From assembly GCA_963720805.1 (NCBI GenBank), contig CAVRGT010000006.1, positions 310,001 through 374,000 on the forward strand: a stretch of 64,000 nucleotides of DNA, written 5' to 3'. A program made the translations under genes and the position numbers. Positions 7,212-15,778 of the stretch are shown piece by piece. The first letter of the stretch is position 1; each line of letters begins with the position of its first letter. Origin of the DNA: VRUE01 sp963720805. GTDB lineage: Bacteria > Actinomycetota > Thermoleophilia > Solirubrobacterales > 70-9. The notes under the pieces are model-generated. The model saw only the letters and a program-made list of their open reading frames with translations. It was not told the origin of the DNA and did not search any database.

Positions 7212-9187
7212 GCGGCGCGGCGCCCGAGAAGCTCTGGGAGCCGCCCGCCGAGCTGGTTGAGCGCTCCCGCCTGCGCGAGTTCATGCGCTGGCTGCAGGCC
7301 GAGCGCGGCCTCGGCTTTGCCACTTACGACGAGCTCTGGCAATGGTCGGTCGACGACCTCGAGGGCTTCTGGTCGGCGATCTGGGACTTCTTCGAGGTGC
7401 AGGCCGACGGCGAGTACGAGCGCGCCCTCGGCAGCCGTGAGATGCCCGGCGCCGAGTGGTTCGCCGGCACCAGCCTCAACTACGCCGAGCACGTCTTCGC
7501 CGGAAAGGACGATGCCGAGACCGCGATCCTCCACGCCTCCGAGCTGCGCGATCTCGGCGAGCTGAGCTGGGGTGAGCTGCGCGCCCAGGTCGCCGCGACC
7601 GCCGCCGGCCTGCGCGCCCTCGGGGTCGTGCGCGGCGACCGCGTCGTCGCCTACATGCCGAACATCCGCGAGGCGATCGTCGCCTTCCTCGCCACCGCCG
7701 GCATCGGCGCGATCTGGTCGAGCTGCTCGCCCGACTTCGGCCCGGCCAGCGTGATCGACCGCTTCGCCCAGATCGAGCCCAAGGTGCTCTTCGCGGTCGA
7801 CGGGTATCGCTACGGGGGCAAGGACTTCGACCGGCGCGAGACCCTGGCCAAGCTGCAGGCCGAGATGCCGAGCCTGCTGCGCACCGTCGTCCTGCCCTAC
7901 CTCGACCCCGATCCCGACCTTTCGCCGCTGCGCGACGCCATGCGCTGGGAGGAGCTGCTCGCCGCCGGCGAGGGCGCCGAGCCGAGCTTCGAGCGCGTCC
8001 CCTTCGACCACCCGCTCTGGGTCCTCTACTCCTCGGGCACAACCGGCCTGCCGAAGGCGATCGTGCAATCGCAGGGCGGCATCCTGCTCGAGCACCTGAA
8101 GAAGCTCCACCTCCACGTCGACGCCCATCCCGGCGACCGCCTCTTCTGGTTCACCACGACCGGCTGGATGATGTGGAACTTCCTCGTCTCCGGGCTGCTG
8201 ACCCGGGCCGCGATCGTGCTCTACGACGGCAATCCCGGCCACCCCGACATGGGCGTGCTCTGGGACCTCGCCGAGCGGGCCGGGGTGACGATGTTCGGCA
8301 CCAGCGCTTCCTACATCGCCGCCTGCATGAAGGCCGGGGTCGAGCCCGGCGCCGGCCGCGACCTCAGCCGCCTGGGGGCGGTCGGCTCGACCGGCTCGCC
8401 GCTCTCACCCGAGAGCTTCGACTGGATCTACGAGCACGTCGGCGCCGACACCTGGCTCTTCTCGACCAGCGGCGGCACCGACCTCTGCACCGCCTTCGTC
8501 GGCGGCTCGGCGCTGCTGCCGGTCTACCGCGGCGAGCTGCAGGGCCGAGCGCTCGGCGCGGCGGTCGAGGCCTGGGACGAAGACGGCAAACCGGTGATCG
8601 ACACCGTCGGCGAGCTGGTCGTGACCAAGCCGATGCCCTCGATGCCGGTCTACTTCTGGGGCGACCCCGACGGCAGTCGCTACCGCGAGAGCTATTTCGA
8701 GATGTTCCCCGGCGTCTGGCGCCACGGCGATTGGATCGAAATCACCTCACGCGGCAGCGCGGTGATCTACGGCCGCTCGGACTCGACGATCAACCGCTCC
8801 GGCATCCGCATGGGCACCAGCGAGATCTACCGCGCCGTGCTCGGCCTCGATCAGATCGTCGACGCGCTCGTCGTCGACGTGCCCCGGCCCGGCACCGAGG
8901 GCTGGATGCCGCTCTTCATCGTCCTGCGCGAGGGCGCCGAGCTGAACGACGAGCTGCGCGTGGAGATCGCCAGGCGGGTGCGCGCCCAGTGCTCGCCGCG
9001 CCACGTCCCCGACGAGGTCTTCGCGATCGAGGCGGTGCCGCGCACGCTCAGCGGCAAGGTGCTGGAGGTGCCGGTGAAGCGGATCCTGATGGGTACCCCG
9101 GCCGAGCAGGCGGCAAGCCGCGACTCGCTGGCCAACCCGACGGCGCTCGACTACTTCGCCGAGATGGCGGCGCGGCTGCCGAGCTGA
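7208..9187 (+). CDS. Acetoacetyl-CoA synthetase
   Basis: A 659-residue ANL-superfamily ligase that activates acetoacetate with ATP and CoA. The AMP-binding signature YSSGTTGLPKAIVQSQGG lies near residue 275. Later motifs are FSTSGGTDLC, the hinge region GRSDSTINRSGIRMGTSEIY, and the C-terminal LSGKVLEVPVKR, whose Lys is the catalytic adenylation residue. Full-length similarity to acetoacetate-CoA ligases rather than acetyl-CoA synthetases is clear from the N-terminal RLREFMRWL block and the GTSLNYAE motif. With HMG-CoA lyase (which releases acetoacetate) 2.2 kb away, it fits ketogenic leucine breakdown or PHB-related recycling. The start is a GTG overlapping the previous stop. Confidence 0.93.
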   Translation: MSGAAPEKLWEPPAELVERSRLREFMRWLQAERGLGFATYDELWQWSVDDLEGFWSAIWDFFEVQADGEYERALGSREMPGAEWFAGTSLNYAEHVFAGKDDAETAILHASELRDLGELSWGELRAQVAATAAGLRALGVVRGDRVVAYMPNIREAIVAFLATAGIGAIWSSCSPDFGPASVIDRFAQIEPKVLFAVDGYRYGGKDFDRRETLAKLQAEMPSLLRTVVLPYLDPDPDLSPLRDAMRWEELLAAGEGAEPSFERVPFDHPLWVLYSSGTTGLPKAIVQSQGGILLEHLKKLHLHVDAHPGDRLFWFTTTGWMMWNFLVSGLLTRAAIVLYDGNPGHPDMGVLWDLAERAGVTMFGTSASYIAACMKAGVEPGAGRDLSRLGAVGSTGSPLSPESFDWIYEHVGADTWLFSTSGGTDLCTAFVGGSALLPVYRGELQGRALGAAVEAWDEDGKPVIDTVGELVVTKPMPSMPVYFWGDPDGSRYRESYFEMFPGVWRHGDWIEITSRGSAVIYGRSDSTINRSGIRMGTSEIYRAVLGLDQIVDALVVDVPRPGTEGWMPLFIVLREGAELNDELRVEIARRVRAQCSPRHVPDEVFAIEAVPRTLSGKVLEVPVKRILMGTPAEQAASRDSLANPTALDYFAEMAARLPS

Positions 9188-9813
9188 AGCGAGCGCCGAC
9201 GCGATCCTCCGCGCGTCGCCCGCAATCCCGCCAATGCCGCGAAGCCCCAGGCCGCCGCGACGAGGATGCCGCCGAGCACGTCGCTCGGGTAGTGCCAGTC
9301 GAGCGCCATCACCGCGCAGCCGATCGCGAACACAAGGCCGGTCCCGATCAGCGCCACCGCCGGGCGCCACTCGCGCGGGACGACGAAGGCGAAGGCAATC
9401 GCGATCGAGGCGACCGCGGTGGTGTGGCCGCTGGGGAATGAGTTGGTGCCGATCTGTTCGGCGCCGAGCAGCGCCTCGAAGCGCGGATGGGCGAGCAGGG
9501 CCTTGAATAGCTGCGTGGTCAGGTTGGCGCCCGCGACGACGAAGAGAGCAGCGAGGGCAGCCCGGGGACGATGACGCGCCAGGGCGATCCCACACGCGAT
9601 CGCCAGCAGCGGCAGCAGGGCGCCGAGATCGCCGAGCAGGACGATCCCTGCCGCGACCGAGCCGGTGCGGGAGCCTCGTTCGGCGAAATGGCCGAGCAGG
9701 ACGGCATCGAGGTGCTGAACCGAGTCCCCCCGGTGAACCGCGACGGCGAGGATCGCGACACCGGCGGCGCAGGCGAGGCAGCCGGCGAGCGGGGCTCTGA
9801 CGTTGCGCGCCAA
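9151..9813 (-). CDS. PAP2-family membrane phosphatase
   Basis: A 220-residue membrane protein with about five or six hydrophobic segments and the PAP2 signature: SFPSGHTTA (central motif) and DWHYPSDVLGG (last motif with the catalytic His). The first motif is degenerate, reading LFKALLAHPRFE instead of K-x6-RP. Likely substrates are lipid phosphates such as undecaprenyl pyrophosphate or phosphatidic acid. The start is a TTG preceded at 7 bases by TACCGT, the leaderless layout of this genome. Its 3' end overlaps the 3' end of the acetoacetyl-CoA synthetase gene by 37 bases in convergent orientation. Confidence 0.85.
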   Translation of the reverse strand: MARNVRAPLAGCLACAAGVAILAVAVHRGDSVQHLDAVLLGHFAERGSRTGSVAAGIVLLGDLGALLPLLAIACGIALARHRPRAALAALFVVAGANLTTQLFKALLAHPRFEALLGAEQIGTNSFPSGHTTAVASIAIAFAFVVPREWRPAVALIGTGLVFAIGCAVMALDWHYPSDVLGGILVAAAWGFAALAGLRATRGGSRRRSLQLGSRAAISAK

Positions 9814-9835
9814 GCCCGAAACGGTAGCGATGGGC

Positions 9836-11356
9836 TCAGGCAGGCGTAACCGGGTTGCGCCGCGTGGCGAAGGAGCGGTCCTTGCCGGTGGCCATGGCGA
9901 AGCGCTTGATCAGGTCGCCGCGCAGCTCGGCCGGGTCGATCACCGCGTCGACGACCAGCTCGGAGGCGAGGTGGAGGAGGTCGATGTCCTCGGCGTATTC
10001 CTCACGCTTTTGGGCGACGAACGCTTCGCGCTCGGACTCGTCCTCAATCGCCTGGATCTGGTTGTAGAAGACGGCGTTGACGGCGGCCTGCGGGCCCATC
10101 ACGGCGATCGAGGCGCTGGGCAGGGCGATGCAGCAGTCGGGCTCGAAGGCGGGACCGGCCATCGCGTAGAGGCCGGCGCCGTAAGCCTTGCGCACCACGA
10201 CCGAGATCTTTGGCACGGTCGCTTCGGAGACGGCGCTGATCATCTTCGCCCCGTGGCGGATGATCCCCTGGCGCTCGACCGAGGTGCCGATCATGAAGCC
10301 CGGCACGTCGGCGAGAAAGAGCAGCGGCAGGTTGAAGGCGTTGCAGGTCTGGATGAAGCGGGCCGCCTTGTCGGCCGAGTCGACGAAGAGCACACCGCCG
10401 GTGTAGCGCGGTTGGTTGGCGACGACGCCGACGACGCGGCCATCGAGCCGCCCGTAGCCGACGATCAGCTCCTTGGCCCAGCGCTTGTGCACCGCCAGGA
10501 AGCTCCCGGCGTCGAGCAGCGAGTCGAGCAGCAGGTTCATGTCGAAGGGGCGGTTCTCGTCCTCGGGCACGATCTCGGCGATCGGCGTCTGCGAGGCGGG
10601 CTCGGCCGGCGGCGCCAGCGGCGGCTGCTCGCGCCAGTTGCCCGGCATGAAGGAGAGGTAGCGCTTGGCGAGGTCGATCGCCTCCTCGTCGGACTTGACC
10701 AAGAAGTGCCCGCAGCCGGAGACGCCGGTGTGCATCTTGGCCCCGCCCATCTCCTCCAGGCTGACCGTTTCGCCGATCACCATCTCCGCCATCCGCGGCG
10801 AGCCGAGGTACATCGAGGCGTTGCCGTCGCGCATGATCACGACATCGCAGAAGGCCGGGATGTAGGCGCCGCCGGCGGCGCTCGGCCCGAAGAGCAGGCA
10901 GACCTGCGGCACCTGGCCGGAAAGGCGCACCTCGTTGTGGAAGATCCGCCCGGCGCCGCGGCGGCCGGGGAACATCTGCACCTGGTCGGTGATCCGCGCC
11001 CCGGCCGAGTCGACCAGGTAGACCATCGGCACCTGCAAGGCCAGCGCCCGTTCCTGGATGCGGAGGATCTTCTCCACCGTCTTCGGCCCCCAGGAGCCCG
11101 CCTTGACCGTGGGGTCGTTGGCCATCAAGGCAACGCGGCGCCCGTCGATCGTGGCCAGGCCGGTGACGACGCCGTCAGCGCCGAGGCCCTCCTTGTCCCA
11201 GTTGGCGAGAGCGGCCTCCTCGGCAAACGAGTCGGCGTCGACCAACCGCTCGACCCGCTCGCGCACCGGCAGCTTGCCCTGCTCCTCGGTCTTCTCGTGG
11301 TGGCGCTGCGGCCCCCCGGCAAGGGCCGCCTCGAGCGCCTGTGCGAAGTCAGACAT
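9836..11356 (-). CDS. Acyl-CoA carboxylase beta (carboxyltransferase) subunit
   Basis: A 506-residue carboxyltransferase with both crotonase-like halves. Oxyanion-hole glycines occur as GPSAAGGAYIPAFCD in the first half and RKAYGAGLYAMAG in the second, with VDSAGARITDQ at the acyl-CoA site. The family transfers carboxyl from carboxybiotin to propionyl-, acetyl- or methylcrotonyl-CoA. HMG-CoA lyase lies immediately upstream on the same strand, and acetoacetyl-CoA synthetase is close, so methylcrotonyl-CoA carboxylase (leucine pathway) is my preferred role; the usual actinobacterial propionyl-CoA role is the alternative. No biotin carboxylase/BCCP alpha subunit is present here. The start is at MSDFAQ, preceded by TAGGCT and 8 bases. 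Confidence 0.88.
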   Translation of the reverse strand: MSDFAQALEAALAGGPQRHHEKTEEQGKLPVRERVERLVDADSFAEEAALANWDKEGLGADGVVTGLATIDGRRVALMANDPTVKAGSWGPKTVEKILRIQERALALQVPMVYLVDSAGARITDQVQMFPGRRGAGRIFHNEVRLSGQVPQVCLLFGPSAAGGAYIPAFCDVVIMRDGNASMYLGSPRMAEMVIGETVSLEEMGGAKMHTGVSGCGHFLVKSDEEAIDLAKRYLSFMPGNWREQPPLAPPAEPASQTPIAEIVPEDENRPFDMNLLLDSLLDAGSFLAVHKRWAKELIVGYGRLDGRVVGVVANQPRYTGGVLFVDSADKAARFIQTCNAFNLPLLFLADVPGFMIGTSVERQGIIRHGAKMISAVSEATVPKISVVVRKAYGAGLYAMAGPAFEPDCCIALPSASIAVMGPQAAVNAVFYNQIQAIEDESEREAFVAQKREEYAEDIDLLHLASELVVDAVIDPAELRGDLIKRFAMATGKDRSFATRRNPVTPA

Positions 11357-11390
11357 CGCCCCGCAGCCTATTCGGAGCCCAACCACCAGG

Positions 11391-11437
11391 CTGACTTCCT
11401 GGTTCTTCGCGATATCCGCAAATAAAGGGGAAGTCAG
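11391..11437. repeat. 9-bp inverted repeat between HMG-CoA lyase and carboxylase genes
   Basis: CTGACTTCC and GGAAGTCAG are separated by 29 bases rich in A/T. The right arm covers the stop codon of the HMG-CoA lyase gene. It could be a weak terminator or a regulator site upstream of the carboxylase promoter. Confidence 0.35.
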
Positions 11438-12360
11438 CGGTGGGGGTGGTGCCAGTCCACCGGGCCGGCGGTGAGGACGTGGGAGCCGAGGGGGCGCCCG
11501 AGCACCTCTTCCGCCGACCGCGAGGCCGCCACCAGGGCCGGTAGGTCGATCCCGGTCTCGACTCCCATCTCGTGCAGCATCGAGATCACGTCCTCCGTGG
11601 CGATGTTGCCGGTCGCGCCCGGTGGCACCGGGCAGCCGCCGAGCTCGCCGAAGCTCGACTCGAAGGATTCGATGCCCTGCTCGAGCGCGGCGAGCACGTT
11701 GGCCAGCCCCTGACCGCGGGTGTTGTGGAAGTGGGCTGTCAACTCGACCTCGCCGAGGCGCTCGCGCGCCGCGGCGAAGAACTCGCCGACCTGGCGCGGG
11801 TTGGCCATGCCGGTGGTGTCGCCGAAGCCGATCTCGGCACAGCCTGCCGCGGCGAGCCGCTCAGCGATCGCGAAGACCCGCTCGGGCGGCACCTCGCCCT
11901 CGTAGGGGCAGCCGAAGGAGGTCGAGATGACGCCCTCGCAGCGCAGCTCGGCCCCGCGGGCGGTCTCCAGCGTGCGCTCCAGGCCCTCCAGCGCCTCCTC
12001 AATCGAGCGGTTGACGTTCTTGCGGTTGTGGGTCTCCGAAGCGGAGACAAAGACGTTGATCTCGTCGAAGCGCTCGCGCAGCGCCAACGCCCGCTCCAGC
12101 CCGCGCTCGTTGGGGATCAGCACCGAGAAGGCGACGCCCTCGCGCCGCTGCACCCCGGCCAGCACCTGCTCGGCGTCGGCTAGCTGCGGAATCACCTCCG
12201 GCCGCACGAACGAGGTCACCTCGAGCCGCGTCAGGCCGGTCGCCGAGAGCAGGTCGATCAGCCGGATCTTCTCCGCCGTCAGGATCGTCTCCGGCTCGTT
12301 CTGAAACCCATCGCGGGGCCCGACCTCGCGGATGCGCACACGGCTGGGGAGCGGAGGCAT
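11434..12360 (-). CDS. mvaB: Hydroxymethylglutaryl-CoA lyase
   Basis: A 308-residue TIM-barrel enzyme that splits HMG-CoA into acetyl-CoA and acetoacetate. Family marks are VGPRDGFQNE (catalytic Arg and metal-binding Asp), the HFHNTRGQG metal-ligand motif, and the C-terminal GGCPVPPGATGN loop carrying the active-site Cys. The length matches bacterial HMG-CoA lyases. The ATG follows TAAGCT by 7 bases, suggesting a leaderless transcript. Together with the carboxylase beta subunit just downstream and acetoacetyl-CoA synthetase, it gives the last steps of leucine catabolism. Confidence 0.94.
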   Translation of the reverse strand: MPPLPSRVRIREVGPRDGFQNEPETILTAEKIRLIDLLSATGLTRLEVTSFVRPEVIPQLADAEQVLAGVQRREGVAFSVLIPNERGLERALALRERFDEINVFVSASETHNRKNVNRSIEEALEGLERTLETARGAELRCEGVISTSFGCPYEGEVPPERVFAIAERLAAAGCAEIGFGDTTGMANPRQVGEFFAAARERLGEVELTAHFHNTRGQGLANVLAALEQGIESFESSFGELGGCPVPPGATGNIATEDVISMLHEMGVETGIDLPALVAASRSAEEVLGRPLGSHVLTAGPVDWHHPHR

Positions 12361-12370
12361 GGACGGGAGC

Positions 12371-13294
12371 TTAGGCGGCGCGCGACGCTTCGAGGCGGCG
12401 CGCGACCTTCAGCAGCGTGGATCCCACATACCCTGGCTCATAGCGAACCTGCGCGTGCGTGAAGCGCAACGGCGTCATACCTGTAGCCGTGTGCGTCTGG
12501 TCGCGCAGCCGGTCCTTTGCCTGCTGCGCCGCCGTGCGGTGGTAGCGCAGCCCATCGGTCTCGACCACCAGACCCAGATCCGGCCAGTAGAAGTCGACCT
12601 CGAACCCGTTGACCATCTGTTTCGTCAGGGGCACCGGCAAACCCACCTGACTGGCGATGGGAAGAAAGAGTCGCTCCAGCTCCGACCGGGTCAGCCTGAA
12701 GGTGCGCCGATCAAGCAGTGTCCGCAGTCGGGCCACGCCTCGTTCGCCGCGATAGTCACCCAATGCGCTGCGCAATGTCTCGGGATCGACCAGGTCGAGG
12801 CGGTCGGCCTCGTTCACGGTTCGCTCGAGCCCACCCGGATCGAGCAGGGTGGCGAGGTCGATCAACGTTCGGATCGGGGAGGTCAGCGGAATCGAGCGCA
12901 CCTCCGAGAAATCCGCGGGCCGCAAGCCGTAGCGACGATGAACCCGGACGTCATCAGGGCGGTTGAAGGAACCAAACGGCACCGATACTTCGACTCGGCC
13001 CTTTGTCTCTCGCCCTATTTCCCACAGGGCAGCGGCGCTCCGGTGACTCAACATCGCCTGGGGACCGCAAGCGAGCAGCGCAGTCATCCAGCGTCCGTCT
13101 CGACCAACCTCGGGCCGTCCCACGCCGTAGACCCCTCGCGTCAAGACATGCAGTCGCCCTCGTGCCAATCGATGCTCGATCGCACCCACCGTGAATCCCA
13201 GATCCAACAGCTGGCGTCGCGCAACCACCCCGTGCTGCCGAGCAACCAACTCCCAGACCTCCTGGTCTGCTGACTGTGGCTTTGACCCCGCCAT
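12371..13294 (-). CDS. AbiEi-like winged-helix plus DUF559 nuclease-fold protein
   Basis: A 307-residue orphan protein. The N-terminus (WELVARQHGVVARRQLLDLG, then GRLHVLTRGVYGVG) is the winged helix typical of AbiEi-type antitoxins. The C-terminal third (FEVDFYWPDLGLVVETDGLRYH) matches DUF559, a Vsr/PD-(D/E)xK-like nuclease fold with the D...E-x-D core. Such fusions are abundant in actinobacteria and are annotated as type IV toxin-antitoxin components, but no AbiEii nucleotidyltransferase lies next to it, so it may be a solitary regulator or nuclease. An 11-bp inverted repeat brackets its start codon, which could be an autoregulatory site. Confidence 0.8.
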   Translation of the reverse strand: MAGSKPQSADQEVWELVARQHGVVARRQLLDLGFTVGAIEHRLARGRLHVLTRGVYGVGRPEVGRDGRWMTALLACGPQAMLSHRSAAALWEIGRETKGRVEVSVPFGSFNRPDDVRVHRRYGLRPADFSEVRSIPLTSPIRTLIDLATLLDPGGLERTVNEADRLDLVDPETLRSALGDYRGERGVARLRTLLDRRTFRLTRSELERLFLPIASQVGLPVPLTKQMVNGFEVDFYWPDLGLVVETDGLRYHRTAAQQAKDRLRDQTHTATGMTPLRFTHAQVRYEPGYVGSTLLKVARRLEASRAA

Positions 13295-13318
13295 AGCAAG
13301 GTTAAGTCCACAGTCAGC
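13269..13318. promoter_or_regulatory. Inverted repeat around the AbiEi-like start codon
   Basis: GCTGACTGTGG (13269-13279) is perfectly repeated in inverted form at 13308-13318. The start codon (13292-13294) lies in the 28-base spacer. The position fits self-repression by the winged-helix protein, but this is inference. Confidence 0.4.
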
Positions 13319-13337
13319 GAAACTCTCCCCCTTGGGT

Positions 13338-14072
13338 TTAGGCCATGCCTAGGCCGCCGCTGACGCCTAGGGTCTCGCCGGTGACGTAGGTGGCGTCGTC
13401 GGAGACCAGGAAGGCCGCCGCGGCGGCGACCTCCTCGGGCTGGCCTAGGCGGCCCATCTGGGTCGAGGACTTCATCGTCTCGATCACTTTCTCGCCGATC
13501 TCGCCGAACTCCTTTGCGCCCATCAGCAGCGGGGTCTCGATCGGGCCGGGGGCGATCGCGTTGGCGATGATCCCGTAGCGGGCGTTCTCGCGGGCAATCG
13601 CCTTGGTGAAGCCGATGATGCCGGCCTTGGCCGCGGAGTAGACGGCCGAGCCCTTGGAGCCGACCCGGCCCGCCTCGGAAGAGATATTGAGAATGCGGCC
13701 GTATTTGGCCTGCTGCATGCCGGGCAGCGCCGCGTGTGTGCAGTTGAGCACGCCGCCGAGGTTGATCGCCAGCACTTTCTGCCACTGCTCGGGCGTCGTG
13801 TAGGTGAAGAAGCCGAACTCGTCGGTGCCGGCGTTGTTGACGAGGATCTCAAGCGTGCCGACGGCCTCGACCGCGGCCTGGGCCGACTCGAGGTCGGTGA
13901 CGTCGAGCTCGATCGCGTGGCCGTTGACCTCGCAGGCGACCTTCGCCGCGCCCTCGGTGTCGATGTCGCCGACCCAGACCTCGGCGCCCTCGGCGGCGAG
14001 CCGGGCGGCGATCGCCGCGCCGATGCCACTGGCAGCGCCGGTCACCAGAGCTTTTCTTCCCTCCAGCCTCAT
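13338..14072 (-). CDS. Short-chain dehydrogenase/reductase (SDR)
   Basis: A 244-residue classical SDR. The cofactor motif TGAASGIG is at about 12-19, NNAG is near residue 80, the catalytic Ser is in NISSEAGR, YSAAKAG supplies Tyr and Lys, and the C-terminus is SGGLGMA. The Asp after the second strand (VGDID) predicts NAD(H) preference. The length and motifs fit 3-oxoacyl or 3-hydroxyacyl reductases; the substrate is not deducible. I start at MRLEGRK because a longer frame reads back across the divergent F420 reductase gene. Its TATGCT box overlaps the -10 box of npdG on the other strand. Confidence 0.88.
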   Translation of the reverse strand: MRLEGRKALVTGAASGIGAAIAARLAAEGAEVWVGDIDTEGAAKVACEVNGHAIELDVTDLESAQAAVEAVGTLEILVNNAGTDEFGFFTYTTPEQWQKVLAINLGGVLNCTHAALPGMQQAKYGRILNISSEAGRVGSKGSAVYSAAKAGIIGFTKAIARENARYGIIANAIAPGPIETPLLMGAKEFGEIGEKVIETMKSSTQMGRLGQPEEVAAAAAFLVSDDATYVTGETLGVSGGLGMA

Positions 14073-14081
14073 GCGCCGAGC

Positions 14082-14091
14082 AGCATAGACT
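14082..14091. promoter_or_regulatory. Overlapping divergent -10 boxes (SDR and npdG)
   Basis: The whole intergenic region is 28 bases. TATGCT on the minus strand (14082-14087) is 9 bases from the SDR ATG, and TAGACT on the plus strand (14086-14091) is 9 bases from the npdG ATG. The two hexamers share two bases, so both promoters could not be melted at once. Confidence 0.45.
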
Positions 14092-14100
14092 GGCCGACCC

Positions 14101-14793
14101 ATGGCCGAGCTCCCCACCATCCCGATCATCGGCGGCACCGGCGCCCTCGGCGCCGGCCTGGCGCTGCGCTGGGCCACGGCGGGAGCGCCGATCGTGCTCG
14201 GATCGCGCTCGGCCGAGCGAGCCGAGGAGGCGGCGGCGAACCTGCGCGAGAAGGCGGCCGGCGCCCAGATCGAGGGGATGCTCAACGAGGAGGCCGCCAA
14301 GCAGGCCGAGATCGTCTTCCTCACCGTCCCCTTCCGCGCCCAGTCAGAGAACCTCAACAACCTGCGCGAGGCGCTGGCCCCCGGCCAGATCCTGGTCGAC
14401 TGCACGGTGCCGCTCGCCGCCGCGGTCAGCGGCAAGGCGACGCGCTCGCTCGGCGTCTGGCAGGGCTCGGCCGCTCAGCAGGCCGAGGAGATGGTTCCCG
14501 AGGGAGTTACCGTGATCGCCGCCCTGCACACCGTCGGCGCCCCGACCCTCGCCGACCCCGCGGCGGAGCTCGACGAGGACGTGTTGATCTGCGGCGATCG
14601 CAAGGCCGACAAGGCGCGGGTCGCACGGCTGATTGAGTTGATCCCAGGTCTGCGCCCGGTCAACGCCGGCGCCCTGGAGATGGCCCGCATCGTCGAGCAG
14701 CTGACGCCGATGCTGATCTCGATCAACGCTCGCTACAAGGCCCACGCCGGGATCAAGCTGACCGGCCTGCCCGACGGCGACCACTGGGCTTGA
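14101..14793 (+). CDS. npdG: NADPH:F420 oxidoreductase
   Basis: A 230-residue Rossmann enzyme that exchanges hydride between NADP(H) and coenzyme F420. The N-terminal IIGGTGALGAGLALRWA is the NADP-binding glycine loop, followed by GSRSAERAEE, where Ser/Arg contact the NADP phosphate. LTVPFRAQ, the AALHTVGAPTL segment and the C-terminal AGIKLTG match Fno/NpdG. It heads a same-strand block with cofD, cofC and cofE, linking F420 use with its synthesis. The ATG is the first codon of a probable leaderless message. Confidence 0.92.
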   Translation: MAELPTIPIIGGTGALGAGLALRWATAGAPIVLGSRSAERAEEAAANLREKAAGAQIEGMLNEEAAKQAEIVFLTVPFRAQSENLNNLREALAPGQILVDCTVPLAAAVSGKATRSLGVWQGSAAQQAEEMVPEGVTVIAALHTVGAPTLADPAAELDEDVLICGDRKADKARVARLIELIPGLRPVNAGALEMARIVEQLTPMLISINARYKAHAGIKLTGLPDGDHWA

Positions 14794-14830
14794 GCCCGAA
14801 GTCCACAGAGCCCGAGCGAGTGTCCTGACG

Positions 14831-15760
14831 ATGCGGATCGCCCTTCTCGCCGGCGGCACCGGCGGCGCCAAGCTCGCGGCCGGGATGCAGGAGGAGATCG
14901 GCTCCGACCTCGCCGTCATCGCCAACAGCGGCGACGACATCGAGGTGCACGGCGTCCACGTCTCCCCCGACCCCGACCTCGTCACCTACTGGCTCAGCGG
15001 CGAAATCGACGAGGAGCGCGGCTGGGGCCTGCGCGAGGACAGCTTCACCGTCTTCGAGCGCCTGACCAAGCTCGGCGTGCCGAGCTGGTTCGGCCTCTCC
15101 GATCGCGACCTCGCCGCCTGCCTCTACCGGCGCCAGTTCGTCGAGGAAGGCGGCAGCCACACCGCTGCCCAGGCCCAGATCGCCCGCTCGCTCGGGGTCG
15201 AGGCGCGAGTGCTGCCGATGTGCGAGGCGCCTGTGCGGACCAAGGTCCACACGGCGGCCGGGACGCGCGGGCTGCAGGAATACCTGATCGTCGACGGCGG
15301 CCGGCCCGAGGTGCACGGGGTCGAGCTCGACGGGATCGCCGAGGCCGAGCCGACTAAAGAGGTGCTGGAGGCGCTGCGCTCGGCCGAGGCGATCGTGATC
15401 GGACCCTCCAACCCGGTGATCAGCATCGGCCCGATCCTCGCCGTGCCGGGGATGCGCGAGGCGATCCGCCGGTTCGGCGTGCCGGTGATCGCGGTCAGCC
15501 CCTTCGTCGCCGGGCAGGTGGTCAAGGGACCGACGGAGCGCTTCATGGCGGCGCTGGGGCGGCCGTCCACCGCGGCCGGCGTCGCCTCCCTGTACGCGGG
15601 GCTAGTCGACGCGATGGTCGTCGACGAGGGCGACCCGGACCCACCGCCGACGGAGATCCCGACCCTGCCCGCGGCGACGCTGATGGACGGCGCCGCCGGC
15701 CGGGTGCGACTGGGCCGCATCGTCCTCGACTACGCCGCTAGCCTGATCGAAGGTGCCTGA
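14831..15760 (+). CDS. cofD: 2-phospho-L-lactate transferase (F420 biosynthesis)
   Basis: A 309-residue CofD/FbiA enzyme that joins the activated lactyl/PEP moiety to the deazaflavin Fo. Signature segments: LLAGGTGGAKLAAGMQE at the N-terminus, NSGDDIEVHGVHVSPDPDLVTYWL (Fo and metal site), LSDRDLA, and IGPSNPVISIGPIL. The length equals characterised homologues. It sits 37 bases after npdG and 18 bases before cofC. In actinobacteria the enzyme is usually called FbiA and uses enolpyruvyl-PP-guanosine to give dehydro-F420-0; I cannot tell the substrate from sequence. Confidence 0.95.
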   Translation: MRIALLAGGTGGAKLAAGMQEEIGSDLAVIANSGDDIEVHGVHVSPDPDLVTYWLSGEIDEERGWGLREDSFTVFERLTKLGVPSWFGLSDRDLAACLYRRQFVEEGGSHTAAQAQIARSLGVEARVLPMCEAPVRTKVHTAAGTRGLQEYLIVDGGRPEVHGVELDGIAEAEPTKEVLEALRSAEAIVIGPSNPVISIGPILAVPGMREAIRRFGVPVIAVSPFVAGQVVKGPTERFMAALGRPSTAAGVASLYAGLVDAMVVDEGDPDPPPTEIPTLPAATLMDGAAGRVRLGRIVLDYAASLIEGA

Positions 15761-15778
15761 CTCCCCCTCCATCGCGGC

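Noticed and set aside
9803..11425. A 540-codon open frame on the plus strand
   Set aside because: It lies opposite the carboxylase beta subunit, which has full-length family similarity. Shadow frame caused by GC bias.
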